DNA from: Sediminibacillus massiliensis
Lineage (GTDB): Bacteria > Bacillota > Bacilli > Bacillales > Amphibacillaceae
DNA length: 64,000 nucleotides
Assembly: GCF_900156915.1 (NCBI RefSeq)
Contig: NZ_LT732535.1
Span: 668,443-732,442 of the forward strand
Direction: 5' to 3'
The notes below the pieces were generated by a model, which saw only the letters and a program-made list of their open reading frames with translations, was not told the DNA's origin and made no database searches. Made by a program: the position numbers and the translations under genes. Of this stretch, positions 48,167 through 57,340 are shown piece after piece (position 1 is the first letter of the stretch; each line of letters starts with the position of its first letter).

Positions 48167-48442
48167 CTAGTTTTGAATATCCTTGTCAACGTTATAAATG
48201 AATGCAAAAACTTCAGCAACAGCCCGGTATAATTCATCCGGAATCCTTTCGTTTATTTCCAATTCCGACAATAATTCGACAAGTGTTTCATCTTCATGTA
48301 CAGGTATGTCGTTGGCTCTTGCTTTTTCCAGGATGTTGTCTGCTATCACGCCACGGCCGGACGCGGATACTTTTGGTGCTGTATCGTTTCCTTCCAAATA
48401 TTTTAATGCGACCGCTTTTTTCCTTTTATAAGGTCTGTTCAT
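48167..48442 (-). CDS. ylqH: FlhB C-terminal domain-like protein YlqH
   Basis: The 91-aa protein resembles the part of FlhB after its autocleavage site (VALKYLEGNDTAPKVSASG, NDIPVHEDETLVELLSELEI, LYRAVAEVFAFIYNVDK) but has no membrane helices and no NPTH motif. It overlaps ylqG by four bases, so both are made together, as in B. subtilis. Its role in export switching is inferred from the homology; the sequence alone does not prove it. Confidence 0.93.
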   Translation of the reverse strand: MNRPYKRKKAVALKYLEGNDTAPKVSASGRGVIADNILEKARANDIPVHEDETLVELLSELEINERIPDELYRAVAEVFAFIYNVDKDIQN

Positions 48443-50244
48443 ATTTTAAAGTCTACTCCTTCATAATTGATATTTTTTTCTTGCAAATAATCAAATTTTG
48501 TCTGATCCTCAAGCGGTTTGAGCGATATGGAAGTCAGCTGGTAATCAAGCTCGTTCAACTTTTCTTTAAGTATGGACTTATAGGTTGATAGTAATTGTTC
48601 CAGTCCTCTTTCCTGCTTGTTGTAAATCGTCAAATTAACCCTGCGACTCTCCACATTCATGTTTACCACCGTTTCTTTCAGCTTGTCCAGCTCTAAATAG
48701 AAGAGAATGCTGCAATAATCAGAATCAATTTCCCCGTTTTTCCCTTTTCTACCTTCGAATTCAACCCGGATATCCTTATTGATACCAATATGATCGCCGG
48801 GAAGCTGGTAGTTTAAATGGATACTTTCACTGTTCTCTTGAATGGAATTCAACTGCAGACCAGTTATAAAGTTTAGCAAGGTTTCGGATTGCTCTGTTGA
48901 TATATTTCCACTTTGAACAAATTGGAAAAGGATGGATTTTAATGTATTCTCACTATATTTCTGTTGTTTCAATTGATTTTCATAACCTATACCTAATAGA
49001 GATTGAAAATGAAAAAGCTTACTCAAAAATATGGCGGCTGGTTTTTCCTTGAAAAATTCCTGACCTTCTTTTGTTCCGGTCATTAAATCAAAAATTGCTT
49101 TCTTTTCAGAGACTGTCAACTGTTTTTCCATCGTTCTTTCCACCTGAAGCAGTTCTTGATCGGATATTGACTTTGTTGGTCCGTACTTTAAAAACGATTC
49201 AGAAATATCGGGCAAATGACGAATCAACTTGGTTAAAACACCTCTGTCTGACAATTGTTGATGAAGTAAACTTGCTTTTATGGACACATTGGGTGTACCA
49301 TTTCCTTTTTTCATGTTCCGGATGTTCTGGATATAATTCCAGGTTATCTTCCTTTCGTTTTCCTGTAAGGACATCTGTTGTTTCAACAATTTGTCCAAAC
49401 TGTTTATCAATGAAGATTCTTTCCCTTTTATAGAGAATGGAGGTGAGGACGGTTCCGCTGAATTCCGCCAATTTAACCAGGCATCCTGCCAGGAAGCATA
49501 ATCGGTCGTAGATGAGACGAACCCTGTCAGCCGCAGTAATCTGAACATGCTTGTATTCTTGCTGGCTACTTCTTGAAGAATCTGCGATTGAAGTCGATTC
49601 TCCAGACTTTTACCGCCCTGTAGTGTCAATTGTTCAAGTATTTGCAACAGGCCGGGAAGAGAAGCGGTATGCTGTGTCTTCAGGCTAAGGTGGAGTTCTG
49701 ACAATAACTTCCCTAACTGTTCTTGTTTAGTTGCTGTCAGGGCATCATACACAGCAGTGGTAAGGGGTAGATTGCGTTGCATCGCATTCACCAATACCTC
49801 CCTTGCCAATCCCTTATCGGTTGCCTGTTCCATCGTCAACAATGCTTTGTAGAGGTTGTCTTTGCCAAATGGAATGTTATGTTCTAATAAGTTCTTCACA
49901 AAAGAAATTCTGCTCTTCGTGACAGGTATACCTAGTTCTTGCAACAGTTGCTTTATTCCACGCCCTGCGGATGTTCCGCCATGATCGGACAATACCTTTA
50001 AACGAACCAAATTCCCCACAGATTGTACTTGAAACCAATAGTTTTTATGTATGGTAAGCGGTGCTTCCAGTTGTGCCGTCATGATGCTACTGCCAAGCTG
50101 GATAGATGCCTTTTGGTCTGGATAAAGCTTTTGAATTCTGCCCGATAGTATTTGTCCTGGCTGTAACGTAACCATCGGTCGTTGATTCAGAGTTTTATGT
50201 AAGGAAGAATGTAAGTTTATAGAACGGAAAGGATTCAGTTCCAT
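48439..50244 (-). CDS. ylqG: YlqG, FliK-like large hydrophilic protein
   Basis: The 601-aa protein has no membrane helix or signal. Its N-terminal part holds a small domain (VTLQPGQILSGRIQKLYPDQ), and its C-terminal end (YLELDKLKETVVNMNVESRR, VNLTIYNKQERG) resembles the substrate-length control region of FliK-like proteins. The middle is weakly conserved. Paired with ylqH, it suggests a FliK/FlhB-like pair outside the main operon; this is an inference from position and partial similarity. The ATG at 50244 follows GGAGGTGAAAGG. Confidence 0.8.
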   Translation of the reverse strand: MELNPFRSINLHSSLHKTLNQRPMVTLQPGQILSGRIQKLYPDQKASIQLGSSIMTAQLEAPLTIHKNYWFQVQSVGNLVRLKVLSDHGGTSAGRGIKQLLQELGIPVTKSRISFVKNLLEHNIPFGKDNLYKALLTMEQATDKGLAREVLVNAMQRNLPLTTAVYDALTATKQEQLGKLLSELHLSLKTQHTASLPGLLQILEQLTLQGGKSLENRLQSQILQEVASKNTSMFRLLRLTGFVSSTTDYASWQDAWLNWRNSAEPSSPPFSIKGKESSLINSLDKLLKQQMSLQENERKITWNYIQNIRNMKKGNGTPNVSIKASLLHQQLSDRGVLTKLIRHLPDISESFLKYGPTKSISDQELLQVERTMEKQLTVSEKKAIFDLMTGTKEGQEFFKEKPAAIFLSKLFHFQSLLGIGYENQLKQQKYSENTLKSILFQFVQSGNISTEQSETLLNFITGLQLNSIQENSESIHLNYQLPGDHIGINKDIRVEFEGRKGKNGEIDSDYCSILFYLELDKLKETVVNMNVESRRVNLTIYNKQERGLEQLLSTYKSILKEKLNELDYQLTSISLKPLEDQTKFDYLQEKNINYEGVDFKI

Positions 50245-50263
50245 CCTTTCACCTCCTTGCTTT

Positions 50264-51031
50264 TCAAATATAATCCTTGACAGGTGCAAAAGTTCTGCGA
50301 TGGTAAGGTGATACCCCGTAGTCCTTGATTGCCTGTATGTGAGTTTGTGTTCCATAGCCCATATTTTTATTGAATTGATAGTAAGGGTATTCCTGATGGA
50401 ACTCCTCCATCATCCTGTCTCTGGTTACTTTGGCAACGATGCTCGCCGCTGCAATCGAAATGCTCCTTTGATCTCCTTTAATAATTGATTCAGTAGATGC
50501 CGAGGCCATTTCGAGCGGCATAGCATCAATCAATATATGCTCTGGAACAGGGTCTAACTGGTTTACAGCCGACAACATTGCTTTTTGTGCCGCACGATAG
50601 ATATTCATCTGGTCAATCTCGTGACTGTGTACGATACCTACTCCATATGTTACTGCTTCTGCTACTATTCTTCTATAAAATTCTTCCCGAATCGAATAAG
50701 AAAGTTTTTTAGAATCATTCAACCCGGGCAGAAAAAAACTTTCTTCTAATATAACAGCCGCTGCCACCACAGGCCCGGCCAACGGCCCTCTCCCAGCTTC
50801 ATCTATGCCGGCCACGAGCCGTACTCCTTTACAGTATTGTTCTTTTTCAAAGGTCTTCATCTGTTCAAATAAATCCTTCTGTTTTTGCAAGTTTTCCTGT
50901 TTGCGCTCATATTCCAAAATTAACCGCTGTACGCCTTTTCTACTATCATTCCGTAAACCATCTAACCATTCCTCGGAGAAGCTTTCTTTTTTTATAATTT
51001 CCTTTACTTGAGTTATCGTTAAATCTTTCAT
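50264..51031 (-). CDS. rnhB: Ribonuclease HII
   Basis: RNase HII cuts the RNA strand of RNA-DNA hybrids and removes single ribonucleotides. The 255-aa protein has an N-terminal extension and the catalytic core with VAGIDEAGRGPLAGPVVAAA and the later LIDAMPLEM and SIAAASIVAKVTRDRMM residues. It lies between rbgA and ylqG with a terminator upstream of it. Confidence 0.96.
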   Translation of the reverse strand: MKDLTITQVKEIIKKESFSEEWLDGLRNDSRKGVQRLILEYERKQENLQKQKDLFEQMKTFEKEQYCKGVRLVAGIDEAGRGPLAGPVVAAAVILEESFFLPGLNDSKKLSYSIREEFYRRIVAEAVTYGVGIVHSHEIDQMNIYRAAQKAMLSAVNQLDPVPEHILIDAMPLEMASASTESIIKGDQRSISIAAASIVAKVTRDRMMEEFHQEYPYYQFNKNMGYGTQTHIQAIKDYGVSPYHRRTFAPVKDYI

Positions 51032-51073
51032 ATGTATCCCCTTTACCTAGTGAACTGAGTCTTAAAATACACA

Positions 51074-51100
51074 AGAAAGGCACCAATCCTGATTGGTGCC
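51074..51100 (-). terminator. Rho-independent terminator after rbgA
   Basis: GGCACCAATC and GATTGGTGCC, with a two-base centre, are followed by TTTCTTGT on the minus strand, 11 bases past the rbgA stop codon. Confidence 0.85.
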
Positions 51101-51111
51101 CCTTCCGTAAT

Positions 51112-51966
51112 TTATGAAATTGATGGCGGATCTTCCAATGTAATCCGCCCCAGCTTTCCTGTCCTTAAATCTCTTATGACAATATCAGCCGTTTTATCAA
51201 AATTAACTTTACCGCCGCTTTCCAAGGCTCCCCTTGCTTTCCCTATATCAGAAAAAATCTCTTCCATATCCTCTTGATTTCTTGATATTTTAAAGCGGTT
51301 TTCCATTATTTCAGGGTAGTTCTCCCCTAGAAAGCGAAGAATAAATACAGCAATATCGTCCATTGGGAGCAATTGATCTTTAATTGTCCCAATTGCTGCC
51401 AGTCTGTATCCGACAAGTTGGTCTTCGAATTTAGGCCACAGTATTCCAGGGGTGTCCAGAAGCTCAAAATCCTTTTTGACTTTGATCCATTGCTGGCTAG
51501 TGGTTACTCCCGGTCGATCACCTGTTTTGGCGATTTTCTTGTTGGCCAGCCGATTAATCAGTGTCGATTTGCCAACATTGGGAATGCCAATGATCATTGC
51601 ACGGGCAGGGCGGGGCCTTACACCCTTTTTTTCCAGCTTTTTCATCTTCTCCCTGCCCATTTCCTTGGCAAGATTTATGACCTGTTGAATGTCTTGTTTC
51701 TCCTGAACATTCACTGCCACAGCAGGCGTGTTTTCCCTTTTGAAATGGTCGATCCATTTTGTGGTTTTTTCGAAATCTGCCAAGTCTTTCTTCATCAACA
51801 CTCTCATTACCGGCTTTCCCTGCAGGACTTGCTGCAACATCGGATTTTGTGATGATTCAGGAACTCTCGCATCAACCAGTTCAATCACAAAATCAACAAG
51901 TTTCAACTTCTCCTGCACTTCTCTTTTAGCTTTTGCCATATGCCCTGGAAACCATTGTATAGTCAT
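51112..51966 (-). CDS. rbgA: Ribosome biogenesis GTPase RbgA (YlqF)
   Basis: RbgA helps finish 50S subunit assembly. The 284-aa protein is a circularly permuted GTPase: the G4 motif LMKKDLAD comes first, then the P-loop IIGIPNVGKSTLINRLANK, the G2 region GDRPGVTTSQQW and G3 LLDTPGILWP. The second of two adjacent ATGs (51966) gives the family N-terminus MTIQWFPGHMAKAKREV. It is downstream of lepB by 11 bp. Confidence 0.96.
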   Translation of the reverse strand: MTIQWFPGHMAKAKREVQEKLKLVDFVIELVDARVPESSQNPMLQQVLQGKPVMRVLMKKDLADFEKTTKWIDHFKRENTPAVAVNVQEKQDIQQVINLAKEMGREKMKKLEKKGVRPRPARAMIIGIPNVGKSTLINRLANKKIAKTGDRPGVTTSQQWIKVKKDFELLDTPGILWPKFEDQLVGYRLAAIGTIKDQLLPMDDIAVFILRFLGENYPEIMENRFKISRNQEDMEEIFSDIGKARGALESGGKVNFDKTADIVIRDLRTGKLGRITLEDPPSIS

Positions 51967-51977
51967 CATATACCCCC

Positions 51978-52538
51978 CTAACCTGTGATAAACCGGAAAC
52001 GATCCATCGGCCAATATAACAGCTGAACTTCTCCGACCAATTGGTCATAAGAAATCAATCCAAGCAGACGGCTGTCTGTCGAATTACCGCGATTGTCCCC
52101 TAGGACCAGAACATGCTCGGGCGGTATTTCTTGGTATCCTCCAGGCAGTTCTTCCAGACTGAAATCAAATGTAAAGTCCTGGTTCCCTTCCATCATTTGC
52201 TTCCGGTCGTTAATAAAAGGTTCTTCCACAGACTCCCCATTTATGTACAGTGTATCATCCTGTACCTCTACATGATCTCCAGGAACTCCGATTACACGTT
52301 TGATATAATCCTTTTGGGCTGTAGCATGGAAAACGACAATATCAAAACGCTCCGGTTTTCCGATCATGTAGTTAAATTTATTGACGATCATATGATCTCC
52401 ATCATGTAAGGTCGGGAGCATAGATGGTCCGTCCACAACGATTGGAGCAAACAAGAACATCCTGACAATGACTGCTAGAAGGCCAGCAATCAAAAGTGCT
52501 TTCACCCAATCCAGCCATTCGTTCTTTTTTTTGGCCAT
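51978..52538 (-). CDS. lepB: Signal peptidase I
   Basis: Type I signal peptidase cleaves secreted preproteins at the outer face of the membrane. The 186-aa protein has one N-terminal membrane helix (ALLIAGLLAVIVRMFLF), the Ser in VVDGPSMLPTLHDGD, the Lys in KDYIKRVIGVPGD and the conserved GDNRGNSTDSR. A GGAGG site precedes the ATG at 52538. Its length and single helix match the Bacillus SipS/T type. Confidence 0.95.
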   Translation of the reverse strand: MAKKKNEWLDWVKALLIAGLLAVIVRMFLFAPIVVDGPSMLPTLHDGDHMIVNKFNYMIGKPERFDIVVFHATAQKDYIKRVIGVPGDHVEVQDDTLYINGESVEEPFINDRKQMMEGNQDFTFDFSLEELPGGYQEIPPEHVLVLGDNRGNSTDSRLLGLISYDQLVGEVQLLYWPMDRFRFITG

Positions 52539-52626
52539 ACCGTTACCTCCAAAAAACCAGTCACTCTTCGGCACCAAATTAATGGTATTGATCCAAGCGG
52601 CAGTTTTCAAATTCCTTTTTATAGTA

Positions 52627-52657
52627 GAAAAAAGGAGCTTGTCTACGCAAGCTCCTT
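52627..52657 (-). terminator. Rho-independent terminator after rplS
   Basis: AAGGAGCTTG and CAAGCTCCTT around a six-base loop are followed by TTTTC on the minus strand, about 15 bases past the rplS stop. It ends the rplS transcript before lepB. Confidence 0.9.
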
Positions 52658-52671
52658 CTATCATTTTACAA

Positions 52672-53016
52672 TTAGCGAATTTCTTTAATACGAGCAGCTT
52701 TACCACGTAGATTGCGCAAATAGTAAAGTTTAGCACGACGGACTTTACCACGGCGGCTAACTTCGATCTTGTCTACACGTGGAGAATGTACTGGGAAAGT
52801 ACGTTCAACGCCAACACCGTAAGAAATTTTACGAACAGTGAATGTTTCACTGATTCCGCCGTTTTGACGTTTAATTACAACGCCTTCGAATACCTGGATA
52901 CGTTCACGAGTTCCTTCCACAACTTTCACGTGGACTTTTACTGTGTCACCAGGGCGGAAATCAGGATGATCAGTACGAAGCTGTTCTTTTGACACTTCTT
53001 CTAGTAAGTTTTGCAT
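52672..53016 (-). CDS. rplS: 50S ribosomal protein L19
   Basis: L19 sits at the 30S-50S interface. The 114-aa protein has [15 protein letters not shown] and a basic C-terminus ([16 protein letters not shown]). The ATG at 53016 follows AAGGAG; the in-frame extension to 53052 lacks family similarity. A promoter and a compact structured leader precede it, consistent with L19 autoregulation known in Bacillus. Confidence 0.97.
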   Translation of the reverse strand: MQNLLEEVSKEQLRTDHPDFRPGDTVKVHVKVVEGTRERIQVFEGVVIKRQNGGISETFTVRKISYGVGVERTFPVHSPRVDKIEVSRRGKVRRAKLYYLRNLRGKAARIKEIR

Positions 53017-53020
53017 CCTG

Positions 53021-53085
53021 TTACACTCCTTCCAAACCAATGCTCTTACCATTCATTCGGCAGCGGAACATCGTTTATCAGCTTA
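53021..53085 (-). ncRNA. Probable L19 leader (autoregulatory mRNA element)
   Basis: The transcript just upstream of rplS contains CGATG and CATTG arms enclosing a conserved-looking TTCCGCTGCC and GAATGGTAAGAG, as I recall for the L19 leader family of Firmicutes. The position between the promoter and the rplS ribosome site fits. The call is from memory of the motif and was not checked against a model. Confidence 0.55.
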
Positions 53086-53111
53086 AGCAATATTACTCAA
53101 GCACAACAAAT

Positions 53112-53140
53112 AATATAACATAATCTACTTTCCACTTCAA
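53112..53140 (-). promoter_or_regulatory. Sigma-A type promoter of rplS
   Basis: Minus-strand TTGAAG, a 17-bp spacer and TATATT lie between trmD and rplS, giving a leader of about 90 nt that contains the probable L19 leader. Confidence 0.75.
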
Positions 53141-53146
53141 CTATTC

Positions 53147-53878
53147 TCAGGTATCTTTTTGGTTTTTAAGCCATTCTTTTTCTTGTTTCGACAGTTGGTA
53201 TTCATCCAACAAGTCTTTCCTGCGTTCAAATGTCCGCAAAAGGGATTGCTGCTTTCTCCATTCATCAATCTTTCCATGGTTGCCGGATAATAGAACTTCA
53301 GGGACCTTCATGCCTCGAAAGTCAGCAGGACGGGTATAATGCGGATGCTCCAACAAACCATGTGAAAACGAGTCTTCGGGAGCCGATTCCTCATTACCCA
53401 ATACTCCAGGAAGGAGACGGACGACACTATCGATAACAACCATGGCACCCAATTCTCCGCCAGTAAGCACGTAATCACCTATCGAAATTTCATCTGTAAC
53501 CAAATGCTGCCTGATTCTTTCGTCATATCCTTCATAGTGGCCGCATATAAAAATAAGATGATCCTCCTCAGCAAGTTCTAAGGCTTTTTCCTGGGTATGT
53601 GTTTCTCCCTGAGGGCACATGAGAATTATTCTTGGCTTATTGCCTGTGTTCTTTGTAATATCCTCAACTGCATCAAAGATCGGCTGTGGTGTTAAAACCA
53701 TTCCCGCTCCTCCGCCATAAGGATAATCATCCACTTTTTTATGTTTATTCAAGGTATAGTTTCTGAAATTGATAAATTCCGGCTGGAAAGTCCCGGCTTC
53801 CTGAGCCTTCTTTAAAATAGAATTATTGAACACACCTTCAAACATTTCCGGGAACAGTGTCAAAATATCAATCTTCAT
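53147..53878 (-). CDS. trmD: tRNA (guanine-N1)-methyltransferase TrmD
   Basis: TrmD methylates G37 of tRNAs read by CNN codons. The 243-aa protein has the knotted SPOUT core with [32 protein letters not shown] and [16 protein letters not shown]. Its stop is followed by the rplS promoter. It shares a base with the rimM stop, so the pair is coupled. Confidence 0.97.
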   Translation of the reverse strand: MKIDILTLFPEMFEGVFNNSILKKAQEAGTFQPEFINFRNYTLNKHKKVDDYPYGGGAGMVLTPQPIFDAVEDITKNTGNKPRIILMCPQGETHTQEKALELAEEDHLIFICGHYEGYDERIRQHLVTDEISIGDYVLTGGELGAMVVIDSVVRLLPGVLGNEESAPEDSFSHGLLEHPHYTRPADFRGMKVPEVLLSGNHGKIDEWRKQQSLLRTFERRKDLLDEYQLSKQEKEWLKNQKDT

Positions 53879-54396
53879 CAGTCAAGCAATCCTTCCATTG
53901 GTTCAATGATTACTTTCTTGCCAACTATATCGATTTCTTTTACGATGTCCTCAATATATGGAATAAGCAGATCTTTCTCCTGCTTTCTTTTAATAACCCA
54001 GACATCGTTGGCACCTGGAGCCAAAATCTCCCGGATCACCCCTAAATATTCCTCTGTATTGGTAAATACTTCACATCCGATTATTTCATGATAATAAAAT
54101 TCCCCTTCGTCCAAAGGTTCTTGTTGTTCTTTTTTCACTTTCAACATGCCATTTTTATATTTTTCTACATCGTTGATGGATGGATGTCCTTCAAATCGCA
54201 ATAAATCAAAGTTCTTGTGTCTGCGATGACCGGATACTACCAACGGAATCGTCTCTGAATTCTCGTCATTTGCCCAGAATAGTTGCCGCCCTTTTTCAAA
54301 CCTTTCATCAAAGTCCGTAATACGGATGACTTTCACTTCTCCATTAATCCCGTGTGTATTCACGATTTTTCCTACATTGAACATTTTTTCTTTCAT
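53878..54396 (-). CDS. rimM: Ribosome maturation factor RimM
   Basis: RimM helps assemble the 30S head near S19. The 172-aa protein has an N-terminal RimM domain ([18 protein letters not shown]) and a C-terminal PRC barrel ([40 protein letters not shown]). AGGTGA precedes the ATG. It lies 14 bp after ylqD and directly before trmD. Confidence 0.96.
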   Translation of the reverse strand: MKEKMFNVGKIVNTHGINGEVKVIRITDFDERFEKGRQLFWANDENSETIPLVVSGHRRHKNFDLLRFEGHPSINDVEKYKNGMLKVKKEQQEPLDEGEFYYHEIIGCEVFTNTEEYLGVIREILAPGANDVWVIKRKQEKDLLIPYIEDIVKEIDIVGKKVIIEPMEGLLD

Positions 54397-54410
54397 TTTT
54401 GATTCACCTG

Positions 54411-54797
54411 CTATTTTATTTGGATAACGACGCCGTCCTTGATAATGATAGCTTTATCTTCGGTCAAGCTGTCCCAACTGTTTCCCACTTCAACCTCAAC
54501 AAGAGATTCAACTTCTCCTTCTGTAATTTCGCTTCCGATGGGCAGAATCTCCAGCTGTTCCAGTTGGAATTCTATCCATTTCACTTTATCTTTGCGCTTG
54601 GTTATTTCACGTTGGAATCTCTTTGTGATTTCCTCTTTGGAGACGCCCTTTTTATTCTGCAATTTTCTTTGTTCAAACTGGAGTTGTTGACACTCTTGTT
54701 CAAGCCGCTGCTTCTGGCCATTGAATTGATCGGCAAGACCTTGTTTGCTTTTTTCGGTAATCACTTGTTTAACGGGAATCTTTTGAATTATTTTCAC
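54411..54797 (-). CDS. ylqD: YlqD family protein
   Basis: The 128-aa protein is of the YlqD family, found between the KH protein and rimM in Bacillus. A predicted coiled coil covers about residues 20-70 (QFNGQKQRLEQECQQLQFEQ), and the C-terminal half is a small beta-rich segment (LPIGSEITEGEVESLVEVEV). Its function is unknown. The start is a GTG, and the promoter is not clear in the AT-rich 155 bp upstream. Confidence 0.85.
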   Translation of the reverse strand: MKIIQKIPVKQVITEKSKQGLADQFNGQKQRLEQECQQLQFEQRKLQNKKGVSKEEITKRFQREITKRKDKVKWIEFQLEQLEILPIGSEITEGEVESLVEVEVGNSWDSLTEDKAIIIKDGVVIQIK

Positions 54798-54953
54798 AAT
54801 AAACTTCAGCCTCTCTTTACGAAAACTAATATTAGCCTGTTCAGGTTAAAACCATCTATATAAGATTTAAAAGAAAAATCTATGTAAGACAAGTCATATA
54901 TAACCATATTCTGTCTGCGATTTGTATGTAAAGACTGAAAAAAATTTTGCTTG

Positions 54954-54985
54954 TAAAAAAAGGAAAGGTTTCCCTTTCCTTTTTC
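54954..54985 (-). terminator. Rho-independent terminator after khpA
   Basis: AAAAAGGAAAGG and CCTTTCCTTTTT around GAAA on the minus strand, extended by further T residues, begin at the khpA stop codon itself. It ends the ffh-rpsP-khpA transcript before ylqD. Confidence 0.9.
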
Positions 54986-55211
54986 ACATGATATCCAGAT
55001 AAATACGCTTGGTTGTGTTCGTACCTGCTGCATAAACAACGGTACGAATAGCCTTAGCTATCCGGCCGTTCTTACCGATTACTTTCCCGACATCATCCTT
55101 ATGCACCGTTAAATGATAAGTGACTTTGTGATCTTCTTCCTTTTCTGTGACAACAACGTCTTCAGGATAGTCGACCAGGGGTTGGACAATCGTTTCAATT
55201 AAGGCCTTCAT
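54984..55211 (-). CDS. khpA: KH domain RNA-binding protein KhpA (YlqC)
   Basis: The 75-aa protein is almost a single KH domain with the GXXG loop in VIGKNGRIAKAIRTVV. In other Firmicutes KhpA partners with KhpB (Jag) in RNA binding and cell-size control. It lies 14 bp downstream of rpsP. Confidence 0.94.
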   Translation of the reverse strand: MKALIETIVQPLVDYPEDVVVTEKEEDHKVTYHLTVHKDDVGKVIGKNGRIAKAIRTVVYAAGTNTTKRIYLDIM

Positions 55212-55225
55212 GATATCACACTACT

Positions 55226-55498
55226 TTACTTTTGGTTTTTCAAGTCATGGAATTTAGTCATGATGCCTTCTTTAGAAAATAAGTTACGTACAGTATCGCT
55301 TGGTTTAGCACCTTTAGACAACCAGTCAAGAGCTTTATCTTCATCTAATTTAACTTCAATCGGATTAGCCACCGGATTGTATGTGCCAATTTGTTCAATC
55401 AAACGTCCATCACGAGGAGAACGTGAATCAGCTACGACTACACGATAAAATGGATTTCTTTTGGAACCCATACGCTTTAGGCGAATTTTCACTGCCAT
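55226..55498 (-). CDS. rpsP: 30S ribosomal protein S16
   Basis: S16 is an early-assembly small-subunit protein. The 90-aa product shows [38 protein letters not shown] and a lysine-rich C-terminus. The ATG at 55498 has GGAGG seven to eight bases upstream. It follows ffh by about 80 bp. Confidence 0.97.
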   Translation of the reverse strand: MAVKIRLKRMGSKRNPFYRVVVADSRSPRDGRLIEQIGTYNPVANPIEVKLDEDKALDWLSKGAKPSDTVRNLFSKEGIMTKFHDLKNQK

Positions 55499-55580
55499 AT
55501 CTTGCACCTCCAAATTTATTAATGCTTTTCACAAGTTTAGATTCTATCAGATATTTTATAGTCTGTAAAGGGTTTTTCCA

Positions 55581-56933
55581 TTACATGAAAGGAAAATTGA
55601 ATCCTTTACCTTTTTTTCCTTTTTTGCCGCTTTGCATACCTGTCATTTGTTTCATCATTTTCTTCATTTCTTCAAATTGTTTCAACAAGCGGTTGACTTC
55701 GGAAACCGAGCGCCCAGATCCTTTGGCGATCCGTTTCTTTCTGCTCGCATTCATGATACCAGGATCCTGACGCTCTTGCTTTGTCATGGATTGGATGATC
55801 GCTTCTACGTGGTTGATTTGCTTTTCGTCCAGTTGGACATTCTTCAGACCTTTCATCTTGTTGGCCCCAGGGAGCATGCCAATCAACTCATCAAGCGGTC
55901 CCATACTGCGGACTTGATCCATTTGTTCCAGAAAATCGTCAAAAGTGAACGAGGCGGAACGCATCTTTTCTTCCAGTTCTTTTGCTTTGTTTTCATCCAC
56001 TGTATCCTGTGCTTTCTCGATTAAAGAAAGGACGTCTCCCATCCCGAGGATACGGGAAGCCATACGTTCAGGATGAAAAGCTTCCAATTCGTCGAGTTTT
56101 TCCCCCATACCCGCAAATTTTATCGGCTTATCTGTGACTGCTTTGATTGATAGCGCTGCACCACCTCGAGTATCTCCATCCAACTTCGTAAGGACTACTC
56201 CAGAGATATCCAGTTGTTCATTAAAACTTTCGGCGACATTAACGGCATCTTGTCCCGTCATTGCGTCCACGACCAAAAAGATTTCATCCGGATTGACATT
56301 GGATTTGATTTGCTGCAATTCATCCATCAAATCATTGTCCACGTGCAATCGTCCGGCTGTATCTATTATGACATAATCATTGTGTTCTTCTTTTGCCTGT
56401 GCTATCGCCTGATTGGCTATATCCACTGGGTTAGCTTCTGTGCCAAGAGAAAAAACAGGCATGTTCAGTTGTTTGCCCAGGGTTTCCAGTTGGTTGATTG
56501 CGGCGGGACGGTATACGTCAGCAGCTACCAGCATCGGTGAACGATTATATTTTTTTCGAAGCAGATTTGCGAGCTTTCCGGTAGTGGTCGTTTTACCTGC
56601 CCCTTGAAGACCAACCATCATGATAACAGTCGGTGAACGATCAGCCACTGCTATCTTGCTCTGCTCGCCTCCCATTAGTTCCGCAAGCTCATCGCGTACT
56701 ACTTTAATAACTTGCTGTCCGGGCGTCAGGCTTTCCATTACTTCCTGGCCAACTGCACGCTCTTTGACACGTTTTACAAAATCTTTGACCACTTTAAAGT
56801 TTACATCGGCTTCCAATAAAGCCAGACGAACTTCTCTGGTCATCTCTTTGACATCCTGCTCCGTCACTTTCCCTTTTCCTTTGATTCGCTGGATCGTACT
56901 TTGCAGGCGGTCGGATAAACCTTCAAAAGCCAT
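55581..56933 (-). CDS. ffh: Signal recognition particle protein Ffh
   Basis: Ffh binds signal peptides and 4.5S RNA and docks with FtsY. The 450-aa protein has the N domain, a G domain with GLQGAGKTTTTGKLA, DVYRPAAINQL and DTAGRLHVDNDL, and a methionine-rich M domain (EEMKKMMKQMTGMQSGKKG). It lies between ylxM and rpsP and starts after AGGAGG. Confidence 0.97.
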   Translation of the reverse strand: MAFEGLSDRLQSTIQRIKGKGKVTEQDVKEMTREVRLALLEADVNFKVVKDFVKRVKERAVGQEVMESLTPGQQVIKVVRDELAELMGGEQSKIAVADRSPTVIMMVGLQGAGKTTTTGKLANLLRKKYNRSPMLVAADVYRPAAINQLETLGKQLNMPVFSLGTEANPVDIANQAIAQAKEEHNDYVIIDTAGRLHVDNDLMDELQQIKSNVNPDEIFLVVDAMTGQDAVNVAESFNEQLDISGVVLTKLDGDTRGGAALSIKAVTDKPIKFAGMGEKLDELEAFHPERMASRILGMGDVLSLIEKAQDTVDENKAKELEEKMRSASFTFDDFLEQMDQVRSMGPLDELIGMLPGANKMKGLKNVQLDEKQINHVEAIIQSMTKQERQDPGIMNASRKKRIAKGSGRSVSEVNRLLKQFEEMKKMMKQMTGMQSGKKGKKGKGFNFPFM

Positions 56934-56945
56934 AGAAGGAGCCTC

Positions 56946-57272
56946 CTAATCTAATTCTTTTAAAGAAATCATAATTTCTTTTAATTTGTTTTTATCTTCT
57001 TTTTCCAATGCCTGTTCCATTAATTCAAGTAGATGGTTTCTCCGTTTAAACCTGTCATATAGTTGCAGTTTCTCTTCATAGGCTTCAAGCATTGTTTCAG
57101 TCCGTCTAATGTTATCATAAACTGCTTGCCTGGAAACGTTGGATCCCTCTGAAATTTCACCAAGGGAATAATCCTCCAAATAATACATTTCCATATAGCT
57201 CCGTTGTTTAGGAGTCAACAACTCTTGATAAAAGTCGAATAAAAAATTTATTCTTGTCGTCTTTTCTAACAA
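56946..57272 (-). CDS. ylxM: YlxM, SRP-associated helix-turn-helix protein
   Basis: The 108-aa protein has a sigma-like helix-turn-helix ([37 protein letters not shown]) and in streptococci modulates SRP GTPases. The start is probably the TTG at 57272, eight bases after GGAG, giving the family-like [16 protein letters not shown]; a GTG three codons earlier has no ribosome site. It lies 12 bp before ffh. Confidence 0.92.
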   Translation of the reverse strand: MLEKTTRINFLFDFYQELLTPKQRSYMEMYYLEDYSLGEISEGSNVSRQAVYDNIRRTETMLEAYEEKLQLYDRFKRRNHLLELMEQALEKEDKNKLKEIMISLKELD

Positions 57273-57321
57273 ATCGAGCACTCCTTGTTAAGTGAAATGC
57301 CTTTACAATGAAATACTATCG

Positions 57322-57340
57322 GACAGAACAAGGTTCTGTC
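57322..57340 (-). other. Hairpin overlapping the ftsY stop codon
   Basis: GACAGAAC and GTTCTGTC form a perfect eight-pair stem with a three-base loop; it includes the last two bases of the ftsY TGA stop. No T run follows. It might stabilise the 3' end of the smc-ftsY message or mark a processing site before ylxM-ffh. Confidence 0.45.

Noticed and set aside
52539..52751. 71-codon N-terminal extension of the signal peptidase
   Set aside because: It would run through the rplS terminator and end of rplS; the ATG at 52538 has GGAGG and matches the family.
54806..55039. Open frame of 77 codons on the minus strand over the khpA end and its terminator
   Set aside because: It crosses the khpA stop and a strong terminator and has an odd composition, so it is treated as chance.
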